6,551 nt of DNA from MGOM01 sp035455265 (GTDB lineage Bacteria; Chloroflexota; Anaerolineae; Anaerolineales; E44-bin32), in assembly GCA_035455265.1 (NCBI GenBank), contig DATIFK010000162.1:1-6551 (forward strand), in the 5' to 3' direction. Of this stretch, positions 1-6,220 are shown piece by piece. The position numbers and the translations under genes are program-made. The notes under the pieces are model-generated. The model made no database searches and was not told where the DNA came from. It saw only the letters and a program-made list of their open reading frames with translations. The number at the start of each line of letters is the position of its first letter. Within the stretch, counting starts at the first letter, position 1.

Positions 1-303
1 CGGCATCTCGCGCGGGATATCGATGGCCGAGGGCTCAACCGGCGCGGCGTAGTAGCCCCACGGGTTCTCGGACGTCGCCGTGGCCAAAGGCGTGGCGGTG
101 GCAGTGGCGCTCGGGAGCGGGGTGGCCGTCGGCGCCAGAGGGCCAAAGGGCGTTCCGGTGGCGGTGGCGAAGGGATTGGGCGTGATCAGGGGCCCGCTGA
201 GGGGGCCGGTGGACGGGAACATGCCGGCCAGCGACGAGCATCCGACGCTGGTCAGCACGAGTCCGATCAGGGCGTACACAGGGGCGCTTCGGCGGATAGG
301 CAT
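1..303 (-). CDS. Putative lipoprotein with Thr/Pro/Ala-rich linker (C-terminus beyond window)
   Basis: The reading frame is open from an ATG at 303 to the window edge, giving the first 101 residues. The N-terminus is a short signal peptide: M-P-I-R-R, a hydrophobic stretch (about residues 8-18), then S-V-G-C, so Cys22 is the likely lipidated residue. The -3 position is Ser rather than the usual Leu, so the lipobox is acceptable but not ideal. Residues about 35-80 form a low-complexity Thr/Ala/Pro/Ser linker with ATATP-like repeats, then a less biased stretch (ENPWGYYAAP) begins a possible folded domain that is cut off. Such linkers usually tether an exported domain to the membrane surface; Chloroflexota use them often (general knowledge). 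The gene lies 58 bases downstream of the kinase-like gene on the same strand and may be co-transcribed. Upstream, an AGGGGG sits 14 bases from the ATG, rather far for a ribosome site, and a TAGAAT lies 8 bases before the ATG. Function is unknown; the domain that would decide it lies outside the window. Confidence 0.72.
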   Translation of the reverse strand, partial: MPIRRSAPVYALIGLVLTSVGCSSLAGMFPSTGPLSGPLITPNPFATATGTPFGPLAPTATPLPSATATATPLATATSENPWGYYAAPVEPSAIDIPREMP

Positions 304-340
304 GAGCGGAGATTCTACCCCCTGGACGACGCCGGCCGGG

Positions 341-357
341 GCCGGGAAGTTCCCGGC
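341..357. repeat. Perfect 17-base palindrome in the kinase-lipoprotein gap
   Basis: The arms GCCGGGAA and TTCCCGGC flank a single central base, with all eight pairs perfect. It starts 4 bases past the stop codon of the kinase-like gene and lies 37 bases before the lipoprotein start. It could be a dyad operator, or an RNA hairpin trimming or attenuating the transcript between the two genes. No T-run follows it on the minus strand, so it is not a standard intrinsic terminator. Confidence 0.45.
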
Positions 358-361
358 GACT

Positions 362-2647
362 TCAGGCCGGGGCGGGGGCGGGGGACGGACGCGGAATGGG
401 CAGCAGGACCGTGAACGTCGTGCCGACGCCCGGCTGGGAGTCGACCCACACCCTGCCGCCTTGGGCCTCGATGAGGGAGCGCGCCTCGGCCAACACCGGA
501 CCGGGTCGGCCCAACCCTGGGAAGCCCTTCATCGCCGACCAGGAGTTGCGGTCGAAGACGTCCTTCAATCGCTCGGCCGGGATGCCTTCGCCGGCGTCAC
601 TGATCGAAAGGGCCACGGCTTCCGCATCGCGACCGGCGCGCAGAGTGATCAGGATCTCGCGGCCGGGTCGCGTCGCCAGCGCGGCGTTGTGGAGCAGGGA
701 GGCGAGGGCCCGCTGGAGGGTCGCCTTGTCGGCCACGACGGCCGGGAGGCCTTCCGGTGCGTCCAGTCGGAAGGTGAGATTCTTCTCGCGAAGAGCGTCC
801 CCGAAGGCCCTCATCGCCTCCTCGATGCAGGCCAGAAGATCGACGGGGCCGCTCCCCTCGACGACGACGGCCGGCGTGATGCCGCCGGGCGCGCCCAACC
901 GGTCGAGCACTTCCTCCATCTTGCGAACGGCCTCGCGGATGCGCAGGACAAACTTGCGCTGGGCGGTGCCGAGAAGGCCCGTTGGTTGGGCCATGAGGAG
1001 TTCGGCGTAGCCCGAGATGGCGGTCAACGGTTGCCGCAGCTCCTCCCACGGGATGTCGGGTTGGGCGGCGCGGGGCTCGGCCGGACGGGAGCCCGGCCCC
1101 GACCTCTCCGACCGGAGATCGGCGATCTCCTGGAGGGCCAACGCCAGCTCACGGTTCAGCCGTTGCACCTCGATCGCAGTCGCCGACGGCTGACGGTTCT
1201 CCAGGGCGTCCTTGAGGCGCGAGATCTCGGCTTCGAGAATCTCGACCGTGCGCCGGGCTTCCCCTTGTTGGGCGAGCCAGGCGCGCGCCTGCTCGGTGGT
1301 GGGGCCGGGCTCGGGGGCTCGCGCCGCTTGAGCCGAGCGCGTCAGCCGGGAGACTTCTTCCTCGAGCTCGTCATTGCGCCGCCGAGCGGTTTGCAGGGCC
1401 GCCGCGATCTGCGGCGACGGCTCGGGCGGCGCCACCGGAGGCGGGGCCGGAGCGGGTGAGGGCCTGCGCAGGACGGCGAGGCGCACCGCCATCGGCCCGG
1501 CCGCGACCATCAAGGTGGAGGTCATGCTCTCCGACCACTTGCGCCGCGAGTATGGCGTCAGGAGCAACAGCCCGCCCTGCACCTGGCCGTCGGCCACCAT
1601 CGGCATGAACAGGCCGGGCGCGGTGATTCGCAGTTCCAGGATCCGCTGGAGCGTGCGCAGGTCCGGGGTCTCCGCATCGGCCTCCAGCGACAGGATGGAC
1701 TTCTGCACCAGCGCGTCGTGCAGCGCCGGGCACGAGGCGCGGGTCAATGTGGCGCCCGGGACGGCCTCTTCGCGGATGAGGTCGAATCCGGAGGCGATGG
1801 AGAACACGCCGCTGGGATCGGGCGGGGTCAGGAGCAGGCAGTACTCGGCGCGCACGGCGCGCGCCACTGACTCGGTCAGCAGGCGGACAAAGTCCTCGGG
1901 CCGCTCGACGGCCGTCGCCTGGGCCATGGTGGTGATCACTTCGCCCACGTGGGAGGCGGGCGTCGTGGCGGGGACGGTGAGCAGGGGGGCCGGCAGCGCG
2001 ACGGTGTCGGAACGGAAGGCGGCGACGGCCAACAGGGTGTAGCCGAAGACCTCGCCGGCGCGCACGAAGACCGGTACGGAAAGCTCAGGCGGGCCGACGA
2101 CGATGTGCGCGGTGAAGCCGGCGATCAGGGCCACCATCCCGGCCGCCGCCAGAGTCCAGTTCCTCGGGCGGGCCACCAGGAGCCCGACGGCTGCCACGAG
2201 TGCCAGAAGAATCCCAGCGGCCGACCAGGCGAAGTCCACCCAGCTTGAGTTGAAAGGCAGATCGATGGCCGGAGGCGCGACGATCGAGGCGGCCAGCAGC
2301 AAGGCGATCAGGGTGATCAGAAGGGTGGTGACACGGTCGATCTTCCATCGACCGCCGGTCGACAGGGCCGCCCATCCGAGCAGCAGGACTCCCAGGGAGG
2401 TGAGGAATCGTTCCAGGATGTACAACAGCAACGGGGCGCCGCCGAGCAGGGTGGCCGCCAGCCAGGCGGCGCGCCCGGTCAACAGGGCGCCGGCCGCCAG
2501 CGACCAGGGCCTCGAGCCCGGGTGGGTCGCGGACGTGCGGGCCCAGGCGTAGACGAGGGCCAAGATGAGGAGCTGAATGGCGGCGGAGGTTTCCGAGGAA
2601 GCGAAGAGCGTCAGCAGGCCGAGCGCGGCATCGGATGAAGGGCCCAT
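362..2647 (-). CDS. Membrane GAF/histidine-kinase-like sensor lacking the phospho-acceptor His
   Basis: A 761-residue protein from the ATG at 2647; the frame is open further upstream, but that part reads as low-complexity Arg/Ala sequence and contains a possible promoter, so the internal ATG is preferred. Residues 20-212 hold about seven hydrophobic segments (near 21-37, 47-66, 72-94, 106-123, 137-158, 164-185, 198-212), an integral-membrane sensor region I cannot assign to a family. Residues about 245-392 look like a GAF domain. A Pro-rich hinge (398-412) and a Glu/Arg/Leu-rich coiled coil (about 413-515) follow. Residues 532-595 match the HisKA helix (EELRQPLTAISGYAELL), but the position of the phosphorylated His is Glu535. 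The ATPase domain (600-752) keeps an N-box Asn654, a G1 box D684-A-G-E-G-I and a C-terminal GG-VWVDS-PGVGTTF, while the ATP lid/G2 region (708-722) is atypical. Seen: kinase architecture with a missing acceptor. Inferred: a pseudokinase, or a partner for another kinase. No response regulator is present. It is divergent from the potassium operon. Confidence 0.85.
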   Translation of the reverse strand: MGPSSDAALGLLTLFASSETSAAIQLLILALVYAWARTSATHPGSRPWSLAAGALLTGRAAWLAATLLGGAPLLLYILERFLTSLGVLLLGWAALSTGGRWKIDRVTTLLITLIALLLAASIVAPPAIDLPFNSSWVDFAWSAAGILLALVAAVGLLVARPRNWTLAAAGMVALIAGFTAHIVVGPPELSVPVFVRAGEVFGYTLLAVAAFRSDTVALPAPLLTVPATTPASHVGEVITTMAQATAVERPEDFVRLLTESVARAVRAEYCLLLTPPDPSGVFSIASGFDLIREEAVPGATLTRASCPALHDALVQKSILSLEADAETPDLRTLQRILELRITAPGLFMPMVADGQVQGGLLLLTPYSRRKWSESMTSTLMVAAGPMAVRLAVLRRPSPAPAPPPVAPPEPSPQIAAALQTARRRNDELEEEVSRLTRSAQAARAPEPGPTTEQARAWLAQQGEARRTVEILEAEISRLKDALENRQPSATAIEVQRLNRELALALQEIADLRSERSGPGSRPAEPRAAQPDIPWEELRQPLTAISGYAELLMAQPTGLLGTAQRKFVLRIREAVRKMEEVLDRLGAPGGITPAVVVEGSGPVDLLACIEEAMRAFGDALREKNLTFRLDAPEGLPAVVADKATLQRALASLLHNAALATRPGREILITLRAGRDAEAVALSISDAGEGIPAERLKDVFDRNSWSAMKGFPGLGRPGPVLAEARSLIEAQGGRVWVDSQPGVGTTFTVLLPIPRPSPAPAPA

Positions 2648-2660
2648 GGCTGCAGCCGCG

Positions 2661-2666
2661 ATTGTA
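2661..2666 (-). promoter_or_regulatory. Possible -10 element of the kinase-like gene (TACAAT)
   Basis: TACAAT reads on the minus strand 13 bases before the chosen ATG. A CGGACA lies upstream at 2692-2687, but at a 20-base spacing, so no convincing -35 box. If real, transcription would start only about 6 bases before the ATG, leaving no room for a Shine-Dalgarno site; none is visible. Confidence 0.3.
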
Positions 2667-2746
2667 GCATGCGCCCCACGCCGCCCTGTCCGGAAGCGGC
2701 ACTGGTGGATGGCGCCGCTCGTCGCGCCGCCTCGGGTCGATCGGGC

Positions 2747-2775
2747 TTGACGGCGCGTATCCGGCGGTATAGCAT
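2747..2775 (+). promoter_or_regulatory. Predicted sigma70-type promoter of the potassium-uptake operon
   Basis: TTGACG (2747-2752) and TAGCAT (2770-2775) are separated by exactly 17 bases, the preferred spacing of housekeeping promoters. TATAGC two bases earlier is an alternative -10. The expected transcription start is near 2782, giving a leader of about 54 bases to the GTG start at 2836. That leader is too short for a ydaO-type c-di-AMP riboswitch, which controls kimA in Bacillus subtilis. This is the best promoter match in the window and sits in the divergent intergenic region. Confidence 0.5.
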
Positions 2776-2835
2776 GAACCGTTGCGCCTGCGGCGGCCGC
2801 CCGGCCCCCACGTAGGCGTCGGAGCGATCGAGTCG

Positions 2836-4776
2836 GTGGAACCGTTCGAGAATCACAGTGGGACAACCATCCTGCGCCGGACGACGGCTGCCCCGGCGCG
2901 CAGCTGGCGGACCTGGCTGATCGGCCGACCGTTGCCGACGGCCGACGCCCCGCACCAGACGATCGGGAAGGCTGTGGGCCTGGCCGTCTTCGCTTCGGAT
3001 GCCCTGTCGTCGACGGCGTACGCCACGCAGGAAATCCTGGGCGTGCTGGCAGCGGCCGGCACCATCGCCTTTGGCTATGCCTTCCCCGTCGCCCTCGCCA
3101 TTGTGGGCTTGCTCATCATCGTCACCTTGTCGTACGAGCAAACCATCCACGCGTACCCGGGCGGTGGCGGCGCGTATATCGTTTCTCGCGACAACCTGGG
3201 TGACTCGGCGGCCACCGTGGCGGCCGCGGCTCTCTTGACGGACTACGTTCTGACCGTGGCGGTCTCCATCTCCTCGGGTGTCGCCCAACTGACGTCGGCC
3301 TTCCCCGAGCTGTTCCCTAGCCGCGTGGCGATCGCGGTGGGCTTGGTCATGGCCATCATGCTGGTCAACTTGCGCGGCGTGCGCGAGTCGGGCCGGGCCT
3401 TCGCCGTGCCGACCTATTTCTTCCTGTTGATGATGTTCCTGACGGTGGGGGCCGGCCTGGTCCGAGCGGTGTTGGGCGGCCTGTCGCCGGTCGTCGATCC
3501 GCCGGCTGTGCTGTTGCACCCTTCCGTCGCCATCGTGACCCCGTTCCTGCTGCTGCACGCGTTTTCGAACGGGACGACTGCCCTGACGGGCGTGGAGGCG
3601 ATCTCCAACGGTATCCCGGCTTTCAAGGAGCCTCGCAGCCGGAACGCCGGCCTGACGCTGATCTGGATGTCGGCGATCCTGGGGACCCTGTTCCTCAGCA
3701 TCACCTACTTGTCCGTCCACATCGGCGCCGTCTTCTCGGAAGAAGAGACGGTCATCTCGCAACTCGCACGGACCGTTTTCGACGGGCGCGGGGCCCTCTA
3801 CCTGATAACCATATCGGCAACGACGGTCATTCTGATCATGGCGGCCAATACTTCGTTTGCCGACTTCCCTCGCCTCAGCGCTTTGGTGGCGGCCGATGGA
3901 TTCCTACCCCGGCAGCTGACCTATCGCGGCAGCCGGTTGGTCTACTCGCGGGGGATCGGGGCCCTCGCGGGCATTGCCTGCCTCTTGATCATCCTCTTCC
4001 AGGCGAGTGTGACGGCGCTGATCCCGCTCTATGCCATCGGCGTCTTCCTGTCGTTCACCCTTTCCCAGGGCGGGATGGCGCGTCGCTGGTGGAAGATCGG
4101 CCACCTTCGACCTGGGACCGAAATCCAGGAGCGCGGCTCGACCCTGCGCCCCCAGCCGGGGTGGCAGCTCAAGATGACGGTCAACGGCCTGGGCTCGGTC
4201 GCCACGGCCGTGGTGGCCCTCGTCTTTGCGGTCACCAAGTTCAGCGAAGGCGCCTGGATCGTGCTCTTGCTGACCCCGCTGGTGGTGGCGACCTTCTTCG
4301 CCATCCACCGCCATTACCGAGTCCTGGCGGAGAACCTGTCCTTGGAAGACTACGGCGCGCCGCCGCACGTCCACCGCCATCGCGTCATCATCCCGATCAG
4401 CGGGGTGCACCGGGGGACGCTGGCGGCCCTGCGCTATGCCCGCTCACTCTCGGACGACGTCACTGCCGTTCACGTCTCGATCGAGCCGGCCGAGGCGCAG
4501 AAGGTCCAAGAAAAGTGGGAGCGATGGGGGGAAGGGACGCGTCTGGTGCTGCTCGACTCGCCCTACCGCCTGATGATCGAGCCACTGCTCGACTACGTGG
4601 AAGAGATCGCCGCTCATCGACAGCCCAACGAGACGATCACCATCGTCGTTCCCCAGTTCGTTCCTCGGCGATGGTGGGCCAACTTGCTGCACGCCCAGAC
4701 GGCGCTGTGGCTGCGGATGGCCCTGCTGTTCAAGCCCGGCATCGTCATCACCGACGTGCCGTATCAGACCGTCTAG
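2836..4776 (+). CDS. kimA: KimA-type potassium transporter (APC superfamily)
   Basis: Predicted proton-coupled high-affinity K+ uptake protein of the cytoplasmic membrane, 646 residues from the GTG at 2836. From residue 24 on it aligns by recall with Bacillus subtilis KimA (YdaO, 607 residues): W-LIGRPL, then FASDALSSTAY (D55, Y62), HAYPGGGGAYIVS (106-117), LLTDYVLTVAVS (D136, Y137), ALTGVEAISNGIPAFK (249-264) and LIPLYAIGVF (Y399). D55, Y62, D136, Y137 and Y399 match residues reported as important for KimA transport. About 12 membrane segments span residues 45-490. A cytosolic domain (about 510-640) has the universal-stress-like RVIIPISGVHRGTLAALRYARSLSDDV pattern in two halves. The start is uncertain: a TTG at 2782 extends the frame by 18 codons but coincides with the predicted transcription start; the GTG has GGAG 11 bases upstream. 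Unlike the amino-acid carriers of the APC group, it heads an operon with two RCK subunits, which supports K+ as substrate. In known KimA, c-di-AMP inhibits transport; whether that holds here cannot be read from the sequence. Confidence 0.88.
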   Translation: MEPFENHSGTTILRRTTAAPARSWRTWLIGRPLPTADAPHQTIGKAVGLAVFASDALSSTAYATQEILGVLAAAGTIAFGYAFPVALAIVGLLIIVTLSYEQTIHAYPGGGGAYIVSRDNLGDSAATVAAAALLTDYVLTVAVSISSGVAQLTSAFPELFPSRVAIAVGLVMAIMLVNLRGVRESGRAFAVPTYFFLLMMFLTVGAGLVRAVLGGLSPVVDPPAVLLHPSVAIVTPFLLLHAFSNGTTALTGVEAISNGIPAFKEPRSRNAGLTLIWMSAILGTLFLSITYLSVHIGAVFSEEETVISQLARTVFDGRGALYLITISATTVILIMAANTSFADFPRLSALVAADGFLPRQLTYRGSRLVYSRGIGALAGIACLLIILFQASVTALIPLYAIGVFLSFTLSQGGMARRWWKIGHLRPGTEIQERGSTLRPQPGWQLKMTVNGLGSVATAVVALVFAVTKFSEGAWIVLLLTPLVVATFFAIHRHYRVLAENLSLEDYGAPPHVHRHRVIIPISGVHRGTLAALRYARSLSDDVTAVHVSIEPAEAQKVQEKWERWGEGTRLVLLDSPYRLMIEPLLDYVEEIAAHRQPNETITIVVPQFVPRRWWANLLHAQTALWLRMALLFKPGIVITDVPYQTV

Positions 4777-4797
4777 GTCCCTGCGAGGGTTGACATC

Positions 4798-5457
4798 ATG
4801 AAGTACGTCGTCGTCGGATGCGGGCGGGTCGGTGCGGCGCTGGCTGTCCGCCTGCAGATTCAGGGGCATGAAGTGACGGTCATCGACCAAGAGGAAGAGG
4901 CGTTTCACAACCTCGGCTCGGCGTTCCAGGGGCGGACCGTCGAGGGCGAAGTCCTCGATGAACACGTCCTGCGCCGGGCCGGCATCGAGGAAGCCGACGG
5001 CTTGGCGGCCGTGACCAACTCGGATACCCTGAACGCCGTCGTGGCACACGCCGCGCGGGAGGTCTTCCACGTCCCGCGCGTCGTTGCGCGCAACTACGAT
5101 CCGCAGCGGCGGCTGATGCACGAGGCCTTCGGCCTGCAGGTCGTCAGCTCCACCAGTTGGGGCGCCCAACGGATCGAAGAGATGCTCTATCACCAGGATA
5201 TCCGGACCGTGTTCTCGGCCGGAAACGGCGAGGTCGAGGTCTACGAGATCGTCGTCCCGGAGGCGTGGGCAGGACGATCCCTGGCGGAGCTGATCGAGGG
5301 GGCGGGTCTGCAGATCGTGGCGCACAGCCGGGGCGGCCGCGCCGAGATCCCGGATCCGAGCCTGCGCCTGGAGGCCGGTGACCTGCTGCATGTCAGTGCG
5401 ACGCTGGAGGGTATCGTGGCCCTGCGAACCCGCCTGGCGTCGACAGGGAGCGGCTAA
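4798..5457 (+). CDS. trkA: TrkA/KTN (RCK) potassium-uptake regulatory protein, CeoB-like
   Basis: A cytosolic 219-residue subunit expected to bind a nucleotide and gate a membrane K+ transporter. The N-terminal RCK_N Rossmann fold shows G7-C-G-R-V-G12 after the first strand and Asp30 at the end of the second (VTVID), the residue that binds the ribose of NAD(H). VTNSDTLN (about 77-84) and RVVARNYDP follow. A RCK_C (TrkA_C) domain occupies about 138-216, ending in LRLEAGDLLHVSAT. The length equals single-RCK proteins of the KtrA/CeoB kind and is half that of E. coli TrkA, which has two copies. It starts with ATG, preceded by GAGGG at 8 bases, and lies 21 bases after the permease stop, so co-transcription and joint function are likely. 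By recall its sequence is close to mycobacterial CeoB, which also neighbours an APC permease and a second RCK gene. The family is sure; the partner being the KimA-type protein is inferred from order and from the absence of TrkH or KtrB here. Confidence 0.93.
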   Translation: MKYVVVGCGRVGAALAVRLQIQGHEVTVIDQEEEAFHNLGSAFQGRTVEGEVLDEHVLRRAGIEEADGLAAVTNSDTLNAVVAHAAREVFHVPRVVARNYDPQRRLMHEAFGLQVVSSTSWGAQRIEEMLYHQDIRTVFSAGNGEVEVYEIVVPEAWAGRSLAELIEGAGLQIVAHSRGGRAEIPDPSLRLEAGDLLHVSATLEGIVALRTRLASTGSG

Positions 5458-6134
5458 TGTTTGTCTTCATCGCCGGCGGCGGCCGGACCGGGGCGCAGCT
5501 GGCCAGCCTGCTGGTCGCCCAAAACCACATGGTGCGCCTGGTGGAGCACCGGCCCGAGGTGCTCTACCGCATCCACCGCGAGCTCCCGACCGAAGTGATC
5601 TTCGAAGGCGACGCCACGCAGCCGGCGGTGCTGGAGTTGGCCGGCATCCAGCAGGCCCAGGTGCTGGCGGCCTGCACGCCGAACGACGCCGACAACCTGG
5701 TGTTGGCCTACGTCGCTCGCAGCCTCTACCACGTGCCGCGCACGATCGCCCGGGTGAACAATCCCACCAACGCCTGGCTCTTCAATCAAACGTTCCATGT
5801 GGATGTGGCGTTGAACGCCGCCGAGGTCATGTCGAGCCTGATCGAAGAGGAGATGTCCCTCGGCGACATGATGACGCTGACCAAGATTCGGCGCGGTCGG
5901 TTCTCGCTGGTCGAGGAGAAGATCCCGCAGGGCGCGCCGGCGGTCGGCGTGGCGATCAAGGATCTGCCCATGCCGCCCAACGCCGTGATCGCCGCCATCA
6001 TTCGAGGCGGGGAGATCGTCACCCCGCGCGGCGTCACGCGCTTCGAGATCGGCGACGAGGTCCTGGCGATCGTCGATCACGAAGGGGCGGACGACCTGGC
6101 GGCGCTCTTCACACCGAAAGGCGTGAGCCGGTAA
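5457..6134 (+). CDS. trkA: Second TrkA/KTN (RCK) potassium-uptake regulatory protein, CeoC-like
   Basis: A 225-residue single-RCK protein, clearly related to but different from the one before it. RCK_N carries G7-G-G-R-T-G12, and the acidic residue at the end of strand two is Glu30 (VRLVE). It also has the typical FEGDATQPAVLELAGI (about 49-64), PNDADNLV (about 78-85) and TIARVNNPTNAWLF (about 98-111). A RCK_C domain lies at about 140-220 with MPPNAVIAAIIRGGEIVTPRG and FEIGDEVLAIVD. Its ATG overlaps the preceding stop by one base (TAATG) and AGGGAG lies 6 bases upstream, so translation is probably coupled and the two products made in similar amounts. That fits a mixed RCK ring with two kinds of ligand site, as proposed for CeoB/CeoC pairs. 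It closes the operon; a large inverted repeat follows 7 bases later. The family assignment is sure; hetero-oligomer formation is inferred. Confidence 0.93.
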   Translation: MFVFIAGGGRTGAQLASLLVAQNHMVRLVEHRPEVLYRIHRELPTEVIFEGDATQPAVLELAGIQQAQVLAACTPNDADNLVLAYVARSLYHVPRTIARVNNPTNAWLFNQTFHVDVALNAAEVMSSLIEEEMSLGDMMTLTKIRRGRFSLVEEKIPQGAPAVGVAIKDLPMPPNAVIAAIIRGGEIVTPRGVTRFEIGDEVLAIVDHEGADDLAALFTPKGVSR

Positions 6135-6141
6135 CTACAGC

Positions 6142-6220
6142 TAGTGGTCAGTGGTGAGAGGTGAGTGGTCAGCAGTTACACTGATCACTGACCACTGACC
6201 ACTGTCCACCGACCACTACT
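6142..6220. repeat. Inverted array of degenerate CACTGAC heptamers, long imperfect hairpin
   Basis: The right arm is six consecutive heptamers from 6179: CACTGAT, CACTGAC, CACTGAC, CACTGTC, CACCGAC, CACTACT. The left arm (from 6143) holds the reverse-complement unit: AGTGGTC, AGTGGTG, AGAGGTG, AGTGGTC. Bases 6142-6172 can pair with 6218-6188 at 26 of 31 positions, including a perfect 8-pair outer helix and a perfect 9-pair inner helix, around a 15-base loop. It fills the gap between convergent genes and could fold in either transcript, so it may stop or stabilise both messages, although no T-run follows. It resembles dispersed short repeat elements of bacterial genomes (inferred). Confidence 0.75.

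Noticed and set aside
80..1459. Long plus-strand open frame (459 codons) opposite the kinase-like gene and lipoprotein
   Set aside because: It is antisense to recognisable HisKA/ATPase sequence, is Arg/Gly-rich low-complexity protein, and matches no family; long antisense frames are common at this GC content.
2776..2835. c-di-AMP (ydaO) riboswitch in the kimA leader
   Set aside because: The predicted leader is about 54 bases, too short for this riboswitch, and no matching stem arrangement is visible.
2648..2866. 73-residue N-terminal extension of the kinase-like protein
   Set aside because: Arg/Ala-rich without recognisable features, overlaps the start of the divergent KimA gene and contains the putative TACAAT box; the ATG at 2647 fits better.
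2611..3762. Minus-strand open frame (383 codons) crossing the divergent intergenic region
   Set aside because: It overlaps the KimA coding region antisense and reads as charged low-complexity sequence; it also spans the predicted promoters.
4790..4795. TTGACA as a -35 box for an internal promoter before the first RCK gene
   Set aside because: No TANNNT-like -10 lies at the right spacing; the downstream sequence is coding and GC-rich.
4444..5391. Minus-strand open frame (315 codons) opposite the end of the permease and the first RCK gene
   Set aside because: It is a shadow of two strongly supported genes; the translation is Asp/Arg/Gln-rich without domains.
6142..6220. CRISPR array or standard intrinsic terminator
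   Set aside because: The units are 7 bases, contiguous and without spacers, so not CRISPR; the hairpin lacks a following T-run, so it is not a textbook terminator.
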